A stretch of DNA of 64,000 nucleotides, taken from NCBI GenBank assembly GCA_028023455.1, contig JAQFVV010012490.1, positions 1,924,001-1,988,000 on the forward strand, written 5' to 3'. The notes under the pieces are model-generated. The model was not told the origin of the DNA. It searched no databases and was given only the letters and a program-made list of their open reading frames with translations. Positions 35,201 through 47,314 of this stretch are shown here, piece by piece; positions within the stretch are counted from its first letter, which is position 1; every line of letters begins with the position of its first letter. Source of the stretch: Epiperipatus broadwayi (Eukaryota; Onychophora; Udeonychophora; Euonychophora; Peripatidae). A program made the position numbers and the translations under genes.

Positions 35201-38200
35201 GAAAAGAAAAACTCTGTTATGTGCCCAAACTGTCGATGACAAATCTATAATGATATAAAAAAGAGAACATGTGAATTTTATTAATGCCCCAAGTCTTTGG
35301 ACAAGTTAATCTGTATCAGTACAAGATGAAGAAAAGTTTAATTAATTTATTTATTATAATAAAATACCAACACATAAGAATGCTACAATCTGTAATGGAA
35401 TAAATTGATCATATGGAAATGTTTATTTTTATATGCCCTAAGAATTATATAAAGTTAAAATCTGAAGCAGTATAAATTATACAATACCAAATTTATAATA
35501 ATATAAAAAGGTTAACTAAATTAAGGAAACTACATAAATTGAGTAAACTAAAACAGTAATGAAGCAAACAAGAAATGGTTAAGTAAGCCATATTAATGAA
35601 ATAACCTAATATCTATATTGAATGAAGTTAAAATATTCATAATATTTTATATATTAAACAAATTTCAACTGACTGGATGCCAATATTATATATACAATAT
35701 AATGTATTTGAAAATTATTCTATATATATATTGTTTATATTCAGTATTCATTCATAAATAACATTTTTGTAAATAATTTATTGATTAGCTTTTAATAATT
35801 ACTGAACTCTGGTGCATTGATAAAATGTATATTATTTTGTTAATTAAATTTTTCTGTGTTTATGTTTTAAATGAGACTCTAAATTATGATTTACTATATC
35901 ATATATTTATTAATTTAAATGAGACTATTAACTCGAATTTAATAAATAACAATGATTTAATTTACAAATTAATAATAAGACAATTACTTAATATGCTTTA
36001 ATAATTTAAATCAATTTATTATAAAATATTATGCCTGTTTGAACTGTAAGATGGTATAAAGACATTACACATTTTTTTAAATCATAAAAAAAAATACTTA
36101 TTTTTTTGTCAACAATAGACAATATATATATAACATAAAACAAATTCATAATTTGTTCCAGAGTGCCTACTGCCCATTTATCTACAAACAAAACAAATTT
36201 TTCTTTTGGTTAATTATACATTTATATATACATTAAATGACCTTTGTAAAACAAGCACAATATTAAATCAAATAATAATTACATATATGAAATATACAAT
36301 TTGCAAGAACACTAATCAATGTTTATACACAAGTAGTTCTCCGGTATTAAAATTTTTATTAAGTTCCCTGAGAAAATAACACAAAGGAAATGACTTTTAA
36401 AATATAGTAATTCCCAAGAGTTTGTTTCTTTTAAAAGTATCTGTAGTTTATTTAAAAACATAATCCTTAATGATTTAAAACAAGGTCTGCATTGTAGTTC
36501 ATGCAGACAAGTATTATTTATCCTTTTCAAAAGGTAAATATTTATTTCAAATCATAATTAGTCCATTTGAAATTATAATCTTTACAAAATTATTTATTTT
36601 CTTTACTGGCATACAAATAAATGTATATATATTATACCATTTACATATAAATGGTTCAGTTATACTGGCATTGAGAAAGACTTAAAAGAAGTAAAATTTA
36701 AAAATTGTGAATTTAGTTTTTCTTTTATTAGTTACTATAATATATATTTTTATATATACAATGAAAGCTATTTGTGTTTAAAATTATCTATTTTATTAAA
36801 GTAATATTAATATTGGAATGTAAGCACATGCAGATTAATATCAGAGTAAAATCTCTTAATAAAAATTAAAGATGGCAGAAATAAGTTATAAAAAATAGAA
36901 TGTATCTCAAAAGTAAGAAAGAATGTAAAAGATTGTTGGGTGACAATAACTCAAAGATAAGAGGATATGTGCAGAAATCTCAAAATGATGATCAGTATAA
37001 AAGGAGTAGTCAAGTTCAGAATTGGGTTTTTATCTGTGTTTTTCTGTTTGTGGCTTGTATGCAGCATTTTCGAAGCCATAATAAAATGCTACAATCTAGA
37101 ACTACTATGATGAATTTTGTCTCCATGTGTGAGTAGAAACAGATCATTTGCCAGCATCTTCTCTCACAAAAGTCACCAAAAACTTAATTTAGCCTTGCCC
37201 TAAATATGGGTCACAAATGTGTTATCAGAATGAAGCCATAAAGAATTACCATGGACTCCTCATAAAAAGAACTTCCTGGTAAGTCCATTAATGACCATAT
37301 CATAACTTATCTAAATAAATCAAAAATATTTGTAAACTAGTTTTTTAAAAGAAAAAGAAAGAAGGGTCATTTGTGATTTTATCCTTAAAAGTGAACTATT
37401 TAAATTAAGTGATTCGTATAATTATCAGATGTATGTTCTTTTCAATATTATAAATAATTATTATTGTTTAAATATTTAATGAGTGTTAATAAAACTTTTA
37501 CTAATAATATATATCTTTCAATAAACATGCTGAATTTTAGATATTTAGATTTTATTATTAAGTTTAGAGAATTGTGTAAATTACCTTTGCCATTATGCTT
37601 GATTAAAACCTGGGAAAAATCCTTATAAGAAATTAATTAAGTGTCGGAAAAATAAAATTCCAGCTCTTACTGTTAATTATTTGTTTTGTAAATCTTAACC
37701 AAAATGTGATGTGAGTTAGGAGTCTACAGATTCTGGTGCCCTTTTAAATAAAGCATACTTACTCCATCGTCAATTTGAGTTATAACAAACATTAAGCCAG
37801 TTAGTAAGGAAATATAACTATATTCTTGAAATATGCACACTCCTATTAGAACAGATCATTGTCATTAAATAGTTTGACTAACAAGCACTTTATAGTGAGT
37901 AATAAAAGACCTAAATCAAAATGTAAAACATTACAATATACATATTAATTAACATAGTTAAGATTTCAGCATCTTTTAAAAAATATAATTATTCTTTTTT
38001 GGTAAATTATTATTATTTGCTGGCACAAACACATATGTGTGTGTATGTATGTATATATATATATACAGTTTTGCATAAGCATTTTAAACTTTCTCTAGAA
38101 TGCCCCAATAACAAATTCCATTTTAGTTGTTATTTTAAGTATCTCTCAAAAGATTACATCTATCCTTTTGCAGAAACATCAAATTTCCTGTTTAGCTATT

Positions 38201-40289
38201 TATATAGTTTTACTTAAAACATTTAAAATATATATATCATTTTAAAAAATTACTTATTGTGAAAACAGTATTTTCTGAAATGATCAATATGCATAATATA
38301 TATAGAAAGACAAAAAAGAAATAAGTGAATTTCTGAAGATAATTCATAAAAAATTTATATTCTTTATTGATTGACACAAGTTTGAGGTCATTGACCTAGA
38401 TACTCATTATAATGACAAACTCAACATTTGCATCTTTACTTAAAAAAGAATCATCATTACATATGCTAAAGTTTTATTTATTTTTTTTACAAACAGAACA
38501 ATGTCTCTGACAATATATCTTCCTTTTAAATTTTAAAAGAAAAATAACATTACAAAATAAAACAATAATAAAATAATTTTTAATTTTTTTAAAATAAAAC
38601 ATGTGTTTGTTTCAAAAAGATTATTAAAATAATATATTTTAATAACAAATTTTACTTTTAAACATTCACAATTTAAAATTTATATAATCTCATATTTACA
38701 CAATAACATCAAGTGTACATATATTCATACACACACATAAGAATGTAATTTATTTACTTATATTGTTCTAAAATATGTAAATAGACAAAACATTAGTCTT
38801 TTATTAAAATGCACACCTTCAAACTTATAACTTTATAGTGAGATATTGAATTTAATGTGATAAATCAAAAATATAATGTAAATTTTTACTTCATATTTGG
38901 GTGTCTAAATAACTTCAAAATTTAAGATAAACATATCTAGTAACATATAAAATCATAATAATTTTTTTATATATGATAATGTCTATTTAAATATAATTCA
39001 GGATGATACAGGATATGTACATATATTGAAATGAATGTTTTCACAGAAAAAAAGATATTTTATGAAGCATATTTTCAGAAGTAATCATGTTTAATAGAAT
39101 AAAATAAATTTATATACAATGTCATAACACTTATCCTCTACTGGATAAAAAAAATTATAGTAATAATTGCCAACTATTTGGACACATTTCTTAATGCAAA
39201 TAAATATAAAAAATACTGCTAAATGTAAATCAAACTTCAACAACCACAGGAAATAACGACCACATAAAACATTTCTATATACTATATCCATATAATTATT
39301 ATTATGTATTTTTTCATCCAGTAAATGATAAATGTTATCTGATCAAAATGGTAATAAATTTATTTTATTCTCTTAAGCACAGTTACTCCCAAAAATATGC
39401 TTCATAATATATATATGTACATTATTTCTATATCAAATTTAATATCACATGATCACATTTCCTATATTAGCACATTAATTGTTGATAAACAGAGCAAAAC
39501 TCTCCATACAGTATTGCCACCTGTGCTAAACAAAGTAATCAATGGATGCCAGAAGGCTTGTGCATAAAATCCCCATCTAATGCCTACTCATCCAATATCC
39601 CCAGACTAGATTCTGGCTTGTGGCCTTCGTCAGTGAGGAGCTTTGGATCTGAGAGCACTGCATCTAGATCTTAGGATCTAATGCAACCCTCTAGCAACCA
39701 CCTTTTATCTCTACTTAACTACAAAACTATGAGAATGAAATTGAAAACACAAAAAATATTTTCAATCTAAGCTCAATATCTTTACAATTCCTTTTCCCAC
39801 ATTTTCTAACAAATGTATTCTCATGATTCTTTCAAAATCAACACTTCCAAACATTCCAATCTTTATTCATTTTTACCTTCATTAACCAAGTCCCTGATCC
39901 ATTTAAAATTACATCCCAATCAAATATTTCACAAGACTCTTTTTCAGACATAAGTAAGCCATAAAATATTTTATTTTTATTAAAATTCTTCTTTCTCCTG
40001 TAACATTTAACAAATAACAAAAAGCTTTAAAAGCAAATTGTTTTTCAATTTTTTTATTATATTATCATTATAATTTTACATAAATTTGTTGTTTAGATTT
40101 AACTGCATTTATTTTAATACCAAAATTTCTACAATAATCATCAGTCATACTTTATATTTTGTTTTTAGTTTTTCAATAAGTATGCCTTGGCATATCAGCA
40201 GCAAAATTAATACATGCCTATCACAGACAGTGAGCTCAATTGTCCTCCAAAATCACGTGTAAATAAAAAATTGTATTTAAAACAAGCAA
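32228..40289. other. AT-rich DNA, no supported gene
   Basis: Several frames of 60-78 residues (34872-35072, 36006-36191, 36312-36530, 36900-37136, 37999-38217, 39091-39291, 39838-40020) lack recognisable motifs and have the composition of translated AT-rich noise. Small structures: a 15-bp hairpin at 33437-33469, a G run at 33532-33544, and two patches of more balanced composition (34000-34560 and 39480-39720) that may be old repeats I cannot name. Confidence 0.55.
33437..33469. repeat. Perfect 15-bp-stem hairpin
   Basis: AAATAAACAATTTAA and TTAAATTGTTTATTT are separated by CCA. Without a following T run in a transcribed context it is not a terminator call. It may be a remnant of a short inverted repeat. 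Confidence 0.8.
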
Positions 40290-40822
40290 TTAGCCAATAA
40301 AAAAAATAGTCAAAATTGAAAAAGTGATAATTAATAAATATTTTTTCAAACATGTTCTTAATAAATAAATAAAAAAGTGCTAACCTGTGAGTATATTCTC
40401 TATAATAATGAGATTTCAGTTTGCAGTATTTTTTTCTTTCTTAAATAACTTTTCAATTGACAATCTGCTGTTTTGAATCTTACAAAATGTTTTCACTGAA
40501 TCATAATTTGTTATATTAAAATAAAGTATAATGGGGAAAAATGAATGTAATGAACATTTTAAATGTTATTTCTGATACACTTTATTTCATATTATATAAT
40601 TTTTTTATGTGTGTGATTATCTAATCAATAAAACTTTGAATTTTTTTTTTTGCAAAATGATTTTTTGTTTTTAAGCAACCATTTGTGATTTTATTTATTT
40701 TATATGTAGTCACAATTTAATAAAAATTAGATAAACAAATGTAATGTATACTTGAATGCTTTTAATAACTGAAATCTTTTAAAATGCTTTATGGGTTAAG
40801 TGCAATATTGTTTAGTATATAT
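40290..40822. repeat. Old repeat block copy 2, left half
   Basis: Diverged match to about 4440-4990, with the anchors AAAAGTGCTAACCTGTGAG and ATTAGATAAACAAATGTAAT. It stops where the candidate LTR begins at 40823. Confidence 0.55.
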
Positions 40823-42438
40823 TGTACCGGGTGGATGGTTTACCCAATAATTAATTATTAGACAAATATCAATCCCTGATGGAGAAAACACAATATTTAT
40901 TTTTACTTTTCAAATAAAATTATCTTATGAAAGCAAAATTATATGACTAAAATATAATACAATATTATTCCTTGCAATTTACGTATTGCTCCACCACAGC
41001 ACCTTAGGCAGAAAAGAACATACTCGGAGAGTATGTATGTCCAAACAATAGCTATAAAATATATAACTAGCGTTACATTTCCAGGACATAACTTCTTCTC
41101 GACTGTTGAATTCAACACCATGTTCAAAGCACTTTTTTGTTTTGTATAAACACGAGCACCAGTTACTTATCCAGAAGATAAATAACACACTTTAAACAAT
41201 GGCCACTAATTCAATGCCTAAGTTATACCCATGACTAGCTCAGCTACTTGTAATCAATAACAACTTATTTCTTAACTAATGGCAAAAAAAATTGACCGAC
41301 AGAATAAAGCTTTAAGTTTAAAAGACAGTTTATTTTAATTAACACTAATTATTAAAGTTTTAAACTACTTTAGATATTTTAATTAACATAAACATTTAAG
41401 ACACTTATATATGACCACGCACACACATTTTAAATACACATAAAAACAAAATCTAACGTTAAATGACAAAGTATTAAATAGTGTAATAAATATTAAATAT
41501 AAGGCATTCAAACCAACACGCACATCAATAGATCTTTATGTGTCGATAAAATTCCTTTACTACTGACTCTGGAGGCTTTATGGACAGCAATGGATACTTT
41601 GAATTTATAAATGGAAATAAGAAAGTTATTAAATACCTAGGTTTTTGGAGCATGAAGATTTTGGTTGTTTGCTTCCTGTGTTTCCAGTGTGTTTCTGAAT
41701 TGTTTTATTACCAGCCGGCTGGTTTTAAACTTCTATAGAGGATTCCTGTTGATTGATGATCCTGGTTATTTCTTTTATTAAGGTTGAGGACGGTTATTTA
41801 TTTTGTGGCACTATTATTATTAAAACAGTAGATACTCGGGTGGCTTTCATTTATTTGGGCGGCTGTTACTTCATCTCAGGCAGAGTACTGGTATTTGAAC
41901 AAGGTTTGAAGTTCATCGTATGTGCCGATGAAGCTATTAACACTGCACAACTGATTGACGAATTGAACTCATAGATTGACTGATCAAAACTAAAACTGAA
42001 CTGTTTGTCAAACGCGACTAACTAATTGACCGATAAAAAATTGACTATTTATACCTAAGACATGTTGTCCATTTCGATATCCTCCAGCTATATCTGTTGT
42101 CAAAGTTCTTTCCTTGTTTTAATTGCATTCCTTTGAGATAAGCTTTTAATCCTGTTGTTGGAGATATCAATTAGCAGCCATCCAAATGTGTTGTTTTTAC
42201 ATTTTTGATTAGTAGCTATCACTGTGTTTTTAAATATAATTTTCCTTTATTTCATTTTAACACGCACGTATTTATGCAATGTTTATACTCGCACATATAT
42301 ATTTTATTAACAAGCATTCGTCATTTATGCACATGTATATTTTAATCCAATTTACTATTTAGTTTTTAAGGTGACCCTTTTTTCTTTTACTTAAATAAAA
42401 AGAGATTTATATTTTTAAACTTTAAATTATATTTCAAC

Positions 42439-42478
<40 letters not shown>

Positions 42479-42710
42479 CTCTTTAAACTTAAAACTTTTA
42501 GTTTGACATTTCTAAAGAAAATCCCCCTCCCTCTTTTAATTAATTAATTGTAACTTTTATTCAAAAACTCTTCGATTTTTATTTTTACGTTTACGAAAAC
42601 AAACTGCAATAAAACTCTTAAACTTTTAAATACTATTCTCTTTTAATGAAAAATTTTTGTTTTAATAATTTTTAGATAAAATTATTATGTACCAACACAA
42701 TGTTGGTACA
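40823..42710. mobile_element. Candidate solo LTR, 1888 bp
   Basis: The segment begins TGTACCGGGT and ends TGTTGGTACA, so its ends follow the TG...CA rule and form a 6-bp inverted repeat (TGTACC/GGTACA). A 4-bp ATAT lies on both sides (40819-40822 and 42711-42714), which is weak in this composition. The inside is CpG-richer than the flanks and has a TATA-like string (CTATTTATACC, about 42044) and the palindrome CCAGCCGGCTGG (about 41712). The frames at 40939-41188 minus and 41753-41974 plus show no motif. Its position inside an older duplicated block supports insertion. The alternative is a promoter and first exon of an unseen gene. Confidence 0.42.
42436..42478. repeat. (AAT)n microsatellite
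   Basis: About thirteen AAT/ATA units in the right part of the candidate LTR. Confidence 0.9.
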
Positions 42711-42932
42711 ATATAGAAACATCATTTTCACTTTGGGCAAAATTCCCCAAAATACAAAATTACTAATTAAAAAATAAATTTTGTTGTTTGTACATGACCA
42801 AAATTCACAATGAATAAAATTTGAACAGTATTATTTTGCAATTCATCATGAAAGTTACTATTATTTTGGATATAATAAAAATACTTAATTGTAAATTATT
42901 AGAGAAAAAATATATAGTTAATAATAAATTTG

Positions 42933-42975
42933 GCTGAACGTTTTCGAGGAACCGTGCCTCATACTCATAGCCTTA
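42933..42975 (-). ncRNA. Candidate degenerate hammerhead-like hairpin at the PLE 3' end
   Basis: On the minus strand the sequence reads CTATGAGTATGAGGCACGG, then TTCCTCGAAAACGTTCAGC. GAGG pairs with CCTC around a CACGGTT loop and is followed by GAAA, as in hammerhead stem II followed by the conserved GAAA. Penelope-like elements are known to carry hammerhead motifs in their terminal repeats. The other conserved box CUGAUGA is not intact (CTATGAG or GTATGA instead). So this is a relic or a lookalike, not a supported active ribozyme. Confidence 0.35.
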
Positions 42976-43025
42976 GTGAAAATGTACTTAATATATGTAA
43001 ATGAGAATATTCAAATGAATTACGG

Positions 43026-44009
43026 TTACGTAGCCCATTTTTTCGAGATGTCGAAGCACGTGTCTCTTCTGTTGATTGCATGGATGTCTCTGTTAATGTA
43101 GAATGCCTCCTTTATTTTTCTCCTGTAGTCGTTTGGTTCTGAGCATAAAATAACGGGGTTAGCGGGAATAAAATTGTCCCCTGATTGTTTAGTATGTTCA
43201 AAAAATGCAGAAGATGTACTGCTGTTCGTTTGGGCTCTGTTGAAGGCGTACCGATGTTGAGCCAATCTGGTGTTAATTGTGGCTTTCGTTTCACCATAAT
43301 ATGTGGCGTGGCATCCGGCTTGGGGGCAGGAAATGGAGTACACCACATGTGGGGTGAGCGCTGGATCAATGTAGTCTTTGGAGTTATTAATCAACCTATT
43401 AGTGTTGGGTGGAGTTCTGAATATTATGCTAAATTTGTTGCTCAAGGTTTTCGTTAGTTTACTGGATATTTTAGGGATGTAGGGGACCGTTATTCTAGGT
43501 AGATTGGTGCGAGGCAATTTATCATCTATTGTGCTGTTGAATTTCATGACTTTCCTCCTAATGGTTTTGTATTTGAATCCTGCTGCTAATAGGTCTTTAA
43601 TATAATTGTTAATATTTTCCTTCCTATGTGCTTCATATTTACACAAGTGATAGTTTCTAAACATAAATGCTTTGAGACCTGCGAATTTGTGCGATGCGGG
43701 TGATTTAGAATTAGGATGGATGCAGCTTCGGATTTCGAATGGTTTAACAATCATTTTATAATCTATTGAGTGGCGGTCTCTTGACATGGAAAGGTCAAGA
43801 TATTTGAGTTCATTACTGTTTTCATATGTAATAGAGAAAGATAGTTTAGTTGTGCTTTGTAATTCGCGTTGTATATTTAAAATATTATTTTTAGATGCTA
43901 TAACGAAAATGTCATCTACATATCGTGTATATATGAAGTCTGGGTTATTGTTGAAATATTTTGGAATGATGGATTGCTCATATTTATTTAAGTAAATACT
44001 GGATAACAC
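43026..44009 (-). CDS. Penelope-like polyprotein, C-terminal part: RT palm/thumb plus GIY-YIG endonuclease
   Basis: In Penelope-like elements this polyprotein copies RNA into DNA and nicks the target. The first residues (LSSIYLNKYE) are the end of reverse transcriptase motif B. YVDDIFVIAS at about residues 31-40 is motif C with the catalytic aspartates. YLDLSMSRD is in the thumb region, followed by a basic linker. The GIY-YIG domain starts near residue 221: VVYSISC then TYYGET, with the Arg of TRLAQHR and the Glu of FFEHTKQSG in the expected places for catalytic residues. The chain ends CFDISKKWAT. The open frame extends about 55 bp further upstream without a stop, so the listed start is not biological; the true N-terminus, including RT motifs 1 to A, is missing. 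The frame shows no internal break. Confidence 0.85.
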   Translation of the reverse strand: MLSSIYLNKYEQSIIPKYFNNNPDFIYTRYVDDIFVIASKNNILNIQRELQSTTKLSFSITYENSNELKYLDLSMSRDRHSIDYKMIVKPFEIRSCIHPNSKSPASHKFAGLKAFMFRNYHLCKYEAHRKENINNYIKDLLAAGFKYKTIRRKVMKFNSTIDDKLPRTNLPRITVPYIPKISSKLTKTLSNKFSIIFRTPPNTNRLINNSKDYIDPALTPHVVYSISCPQAGCHATYYGETKATINTRLAQHRYAFNRAQTNSSTSSAFFEHTKQSGDNFIPANPVILCSEPNDYRRKIKEAFYINRDIHAINRRDTCFDISKKWAT

Positions 44010-44069
44010 GCCACTGATAGGGAGTGATAATTCAATTTGTTTAGTACCACTTTCATCATATAAAATTTA

Positions 44070-44700
44070 TTGTTACGTATTTAATGCATGAAAGACCCTC
44101 TCCCTTTCTTTTCATACTGAAAATTTATATTTACAATGATAATATTGCTGTCTTGAGAGAATTAGCATTTTAAAGAAAATTAAGCAAAAATTGATTGGAT
44201 GAATATATTTTAATGTATACATTTTAAAATGTATTATTATATTATTATTGTACATGATCAAAGTATGTGTTTCATTATTTATTGTAGTGAAAATTTGTAA
44301 TTTTTTTGTCATTTATGATAAAAATCTTACTTATCTTGGATGTGTCATAAATTAAAATACAGACTCCCTGGGATCAAGAATACTGAATGAAAATATGATA
44401 AATACAGTAATCATATTTTATCTGTAGATTCAAAACACAATTATTATATACAATGAATAAATTTTATACTATACCATATTTTTTAGCATGAATATTATCA
44501 TTTTATCTTCCAGTGATATTTTCTTCATGAAGTCGCTATCCTATGATATCATCACTTTCAAGATGGCAACTATTAAAAAACAGTAGTTGTTGTTGTTTTT
44601 TTTTACCTTTTAAAGATCAAAGTAGTGAATAGCTGATTGTTAGTTCAAATAGCAAGAACAAATTGAAAATAACCATATGGAAAATTCTCACATAAAAGTC
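44070..44700. repeat. Old repeat block copy 2, right half
   Basis: Diverged match to about 5140-5700. Anchors: TACATTTTAAAATGTATTAT against CACATTTTAAAATATATTAT, TTTTTAGCATGAATATTATC against TTTTTAGCTTGAATGTCATT, and GAAGTCGCTATCC against GAAGTCACTATCC. Confidence 0.6.
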
Positions 44701-45124
44701 TGTCACGTGTGATGGGAAAAGTGTAGTCTAATTCTTTCACCAAAACTAAAACTTATTTTGCAAATTATCTAAATAAATTAAAAAAAAAAAAAACAAGAAA
44801 TAATTAACATTTCATTCTTATATCTTTTTCTTCTGTAAAAAGATGATTTAAAACAATTATTTTCTGTTTCACATGTATATTTTTTAATGATTCCATTCTG
44901 ATCCTTATATTTCCATTTCAGAATCATCATCATTGACAATTTTCTGTCAAACAGACAGGTCCAGAGGGTAGTCACATCATCCATTTTAACATTTCATTCT
45001 TTTCCTTACCTAGCTTATCGCTTCCACATAACTGTCTCCACCTCTTATAACATACAACAATGTCAACCTCTTTCATTCTTTTTCTTACTTTCACTCACCA
45101 TTTTCTCTAAACTATCTTTCATTA
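44701..45124. other. AT-rich DNA, nothing recognised
   Basis: A 68-residue minus-strand frame at 44778-44984 has no motif. No repeat boundary seen. Confidence 0.5.
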
Positions 45125-45132
45125 GACTATAA

Positions 45133-45529
45133 CAGGGGTCCCCAACCTTTTTGCACTTAAGAGCACATTCTATAATACCAGCCAGGTGGAGGGCACCATT
45201 TATTTTTTTCAACCAGATGGCAGGCCTTATTTATTTTTTCAATGTAAATTTATAGTTGGATATTGTTAATAATGCACATAATGTACAAAAAAATATTTAT
45301 TTCAAAAATAAAATTTTAACATAATTAATGTTTATATTTTTACGCTGTAAAAGTATAATATGCCCTACAATTTTATTACAATATAATACAATAATTTATA
45401 AGAAATTTTAAAAATTAAATTTATTTGTATCAGAGAAATAATTTTTTATAGTGTTCAGATAGCGGTGGACACACGTAAAATGGTCTGCGGGTGCCATGGT
45501 GCCCGTGGGCATAGGGTTGGGGACCCCTG
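45133..45529. mobile_element. hAT-type MITE, 397 bp
   Basis: The ends CAGGGGTCCCCAACC (45133-45147) and GGTTGGGGACCCCTG (45515-45529) are perfect 15-bp inverted repeats. Identical 8-bp GACTATAA copies flank it (45125-45132 and 45530-45537). CAG-starting TIRs and 8-bp duplications are hallmarks of hAT elements. The central TA of the duplication fits the Buster-type preference as I remember it. The interior is short, AT-rich and has no open frame, so it is non-autonomous. Near the right end GGTGCCATGGTGCCCGTGGGC gives a small GC-rich inverted structure. Confidence 0.9.
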
Positions 45530-46129
45530 GACTATAATATTCATTATTGAAGTAACCAATTTTTCTCATTCAAATGCTTTTTCAAGATTAATGCAAAAAA
45601 TGTTAACATCCCTTCCTATTTACAAATAATATGCATTGTAAAAAAGTGTAGTAAATAATAATGTATATGTATGTAACATATAATATCTGAACTCATACTA
45701 TAATTACATATAATTAACTCAAAGAATATAAATAGTTAATTGTAAAAATTAATTGGAACAAAGCAGAAACTAATTTTCAAATTTGTAAGACAAATTTGAT
45801 AAAAGGAAATCATTGCAAAAATTAATCAAAACCAATATAGATCTACTTATGAAAAGAATCAATTACTATTTAATATGGTTTGATCTATATAAAAGGAAAG
45901 TTTATTAAAGCTAAGTATAATTTGGAAATTCAAAAATTACCAAATATTTACAATACTAGCAAGATTTTCAGCTCAAATCCAAAAAAACTTTTTGCAACTT
46001 TTTTCACAGTCCATCTACAGACGTGTTTCTCTATATAAATTTCCTAAAACAATTGTTATTTGGCACAATATTCTTGCATAGGCTATAGGATACCATCACA
46101 CATATTGCTGACATCCAAATCCCAGATAT

Positions 46130-46700
46130 TTAATAATAGAGTTCTTTCAGATCACAGAGAGTGATCGACTGCAAGCACAAATTAAATCACTTGGAAATAT
46201 TGCCTTAACTACAGTGGATGAAATTGCTACAACTTTATCACAGGGTCCTCATAAACACATACTTGGGATACACCTTCAAGATTTCCACTGTATGATATAA
46301 ACATTTGGAAAAATTACAGCTTTTAAACCCATATACCTAAAGGATATCCTTATACTCTTACCTAGTAATAGCTATGATTTCAAATTGCAATGGCACCATA
46401 CCATTGATCTAGACATAATTCTGATTCACAACCTTGATCAAGAAGCTATCCTATGTCTATATATCAAAGGAATGAAACCCCCAGTGATACTCCTGTCATC
46501 AGCAAAGGTATTTATCTGTAAAATGTGCTAATCTCTAGATTCCATTTTCAAAAAAGCCAACTGATCACCTAAATCCCCAAGTCTACAAAGAACAGTCAGC
46601 AGCAAATCCTTCCATGATTACATCCATCAATAGCCAAGAGTTTATCCATGCACATACTATCTATATTATACACTGACCCTCCCTCAATCTTGATCCATCA
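46130..46700 (+). pseudogene. LINE ORF1 remnant
   Basis: A decayed open frame reading FFQITESDRLQAQIKSLGN and further on LDQEAILCLYIKGMKPPVIL and KVFICKMC. ORF1 proteins of LINEs bind RNA and act as chaperones; the position upstream of ORF2 and conservation with fragment E are the grounds for this label. GMKPP followed closely by a Cys pair resembles, weakly, the region before zinc knuckles in jockey-like ORF1 proteins. Internal stops are present, at least one near 46297. The start is not defined. Confidence 0.45.
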
Positions 46701-47314
46701 CCTATTGATTGGATACTCCATGAAGCAGATAATAATAATCTTGCCAACTAATTCCTATACAAACCACTGCTGACTCAAATAATATTGTTGCTAACAATAC
46801 TCCCAATGAAATAACTGAATCCAGCTCCATCTCAAATAAGATTACAATGCCACCGGAAACTCTTACCTACAATCAGACATCACAATGAGCATACTATTCA
46901 TCACAAAACCTCAATACATATTATCAAGGTAATTTCTCCAAGTTTCCCCCTATACCACGTGCTTTCTCCCACACTTCTAATGAATCAAAAAGAATGCCTG
47001 GACACTCAAAAAAATTGACAACTTAATAAAGTCAAAAACAGATCATCAGGTTGAACTGTTAATGTGAGATATGAATTCTGTAAAAACCAGCCATCCTTGT
47101 ATGCAAACTCAATGACCCTTATCTGACTCCATACATCAATTTATTCCTAACTTCCATCAACAACAACAAATATTGTCATCAGCTGACCTGAAAACCTTGT
47201 TAGCTACTGATCAACCACCATTATAAATGCATGCTCAGATCTTCGTGAAAACATTAGAGTTTACACCCACTCTGACTGATGACTAGAATTGATTATCTAA
47301 AACCTTATAATAAA

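Larger units (their letters stand above)
42933..44066 (-). mobile_element. Penelope-like element, 5'-truncated
   Basis: The minus-strand element holds the second half of the reverse transcriptase, the linker, the GIY-YIG nuclease and a short 3' region ending in a GAGG...CCTCGAAA hairpin (42933-42975). The match to PLE coding sequence begins at about 44066 inside reverse transcriptase motif B (LPISGVLSSIYLNKYE). The surrounding DNA (about 42715-42930 and 44070-44700) resembles repeat block 4440-5700, so this element appears to be an insertion. The coding part is a single open frame of more than 320 residues, which indicates a young copy. Confidence 0.85.

Noticed and set aside
43185-43457. 90-residue plus-strand and 85-residue minus-strand frames over the GIY-YIG region
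   Set aside because: Shadows of the Penelope frame, which has conserved catalytic motifs.
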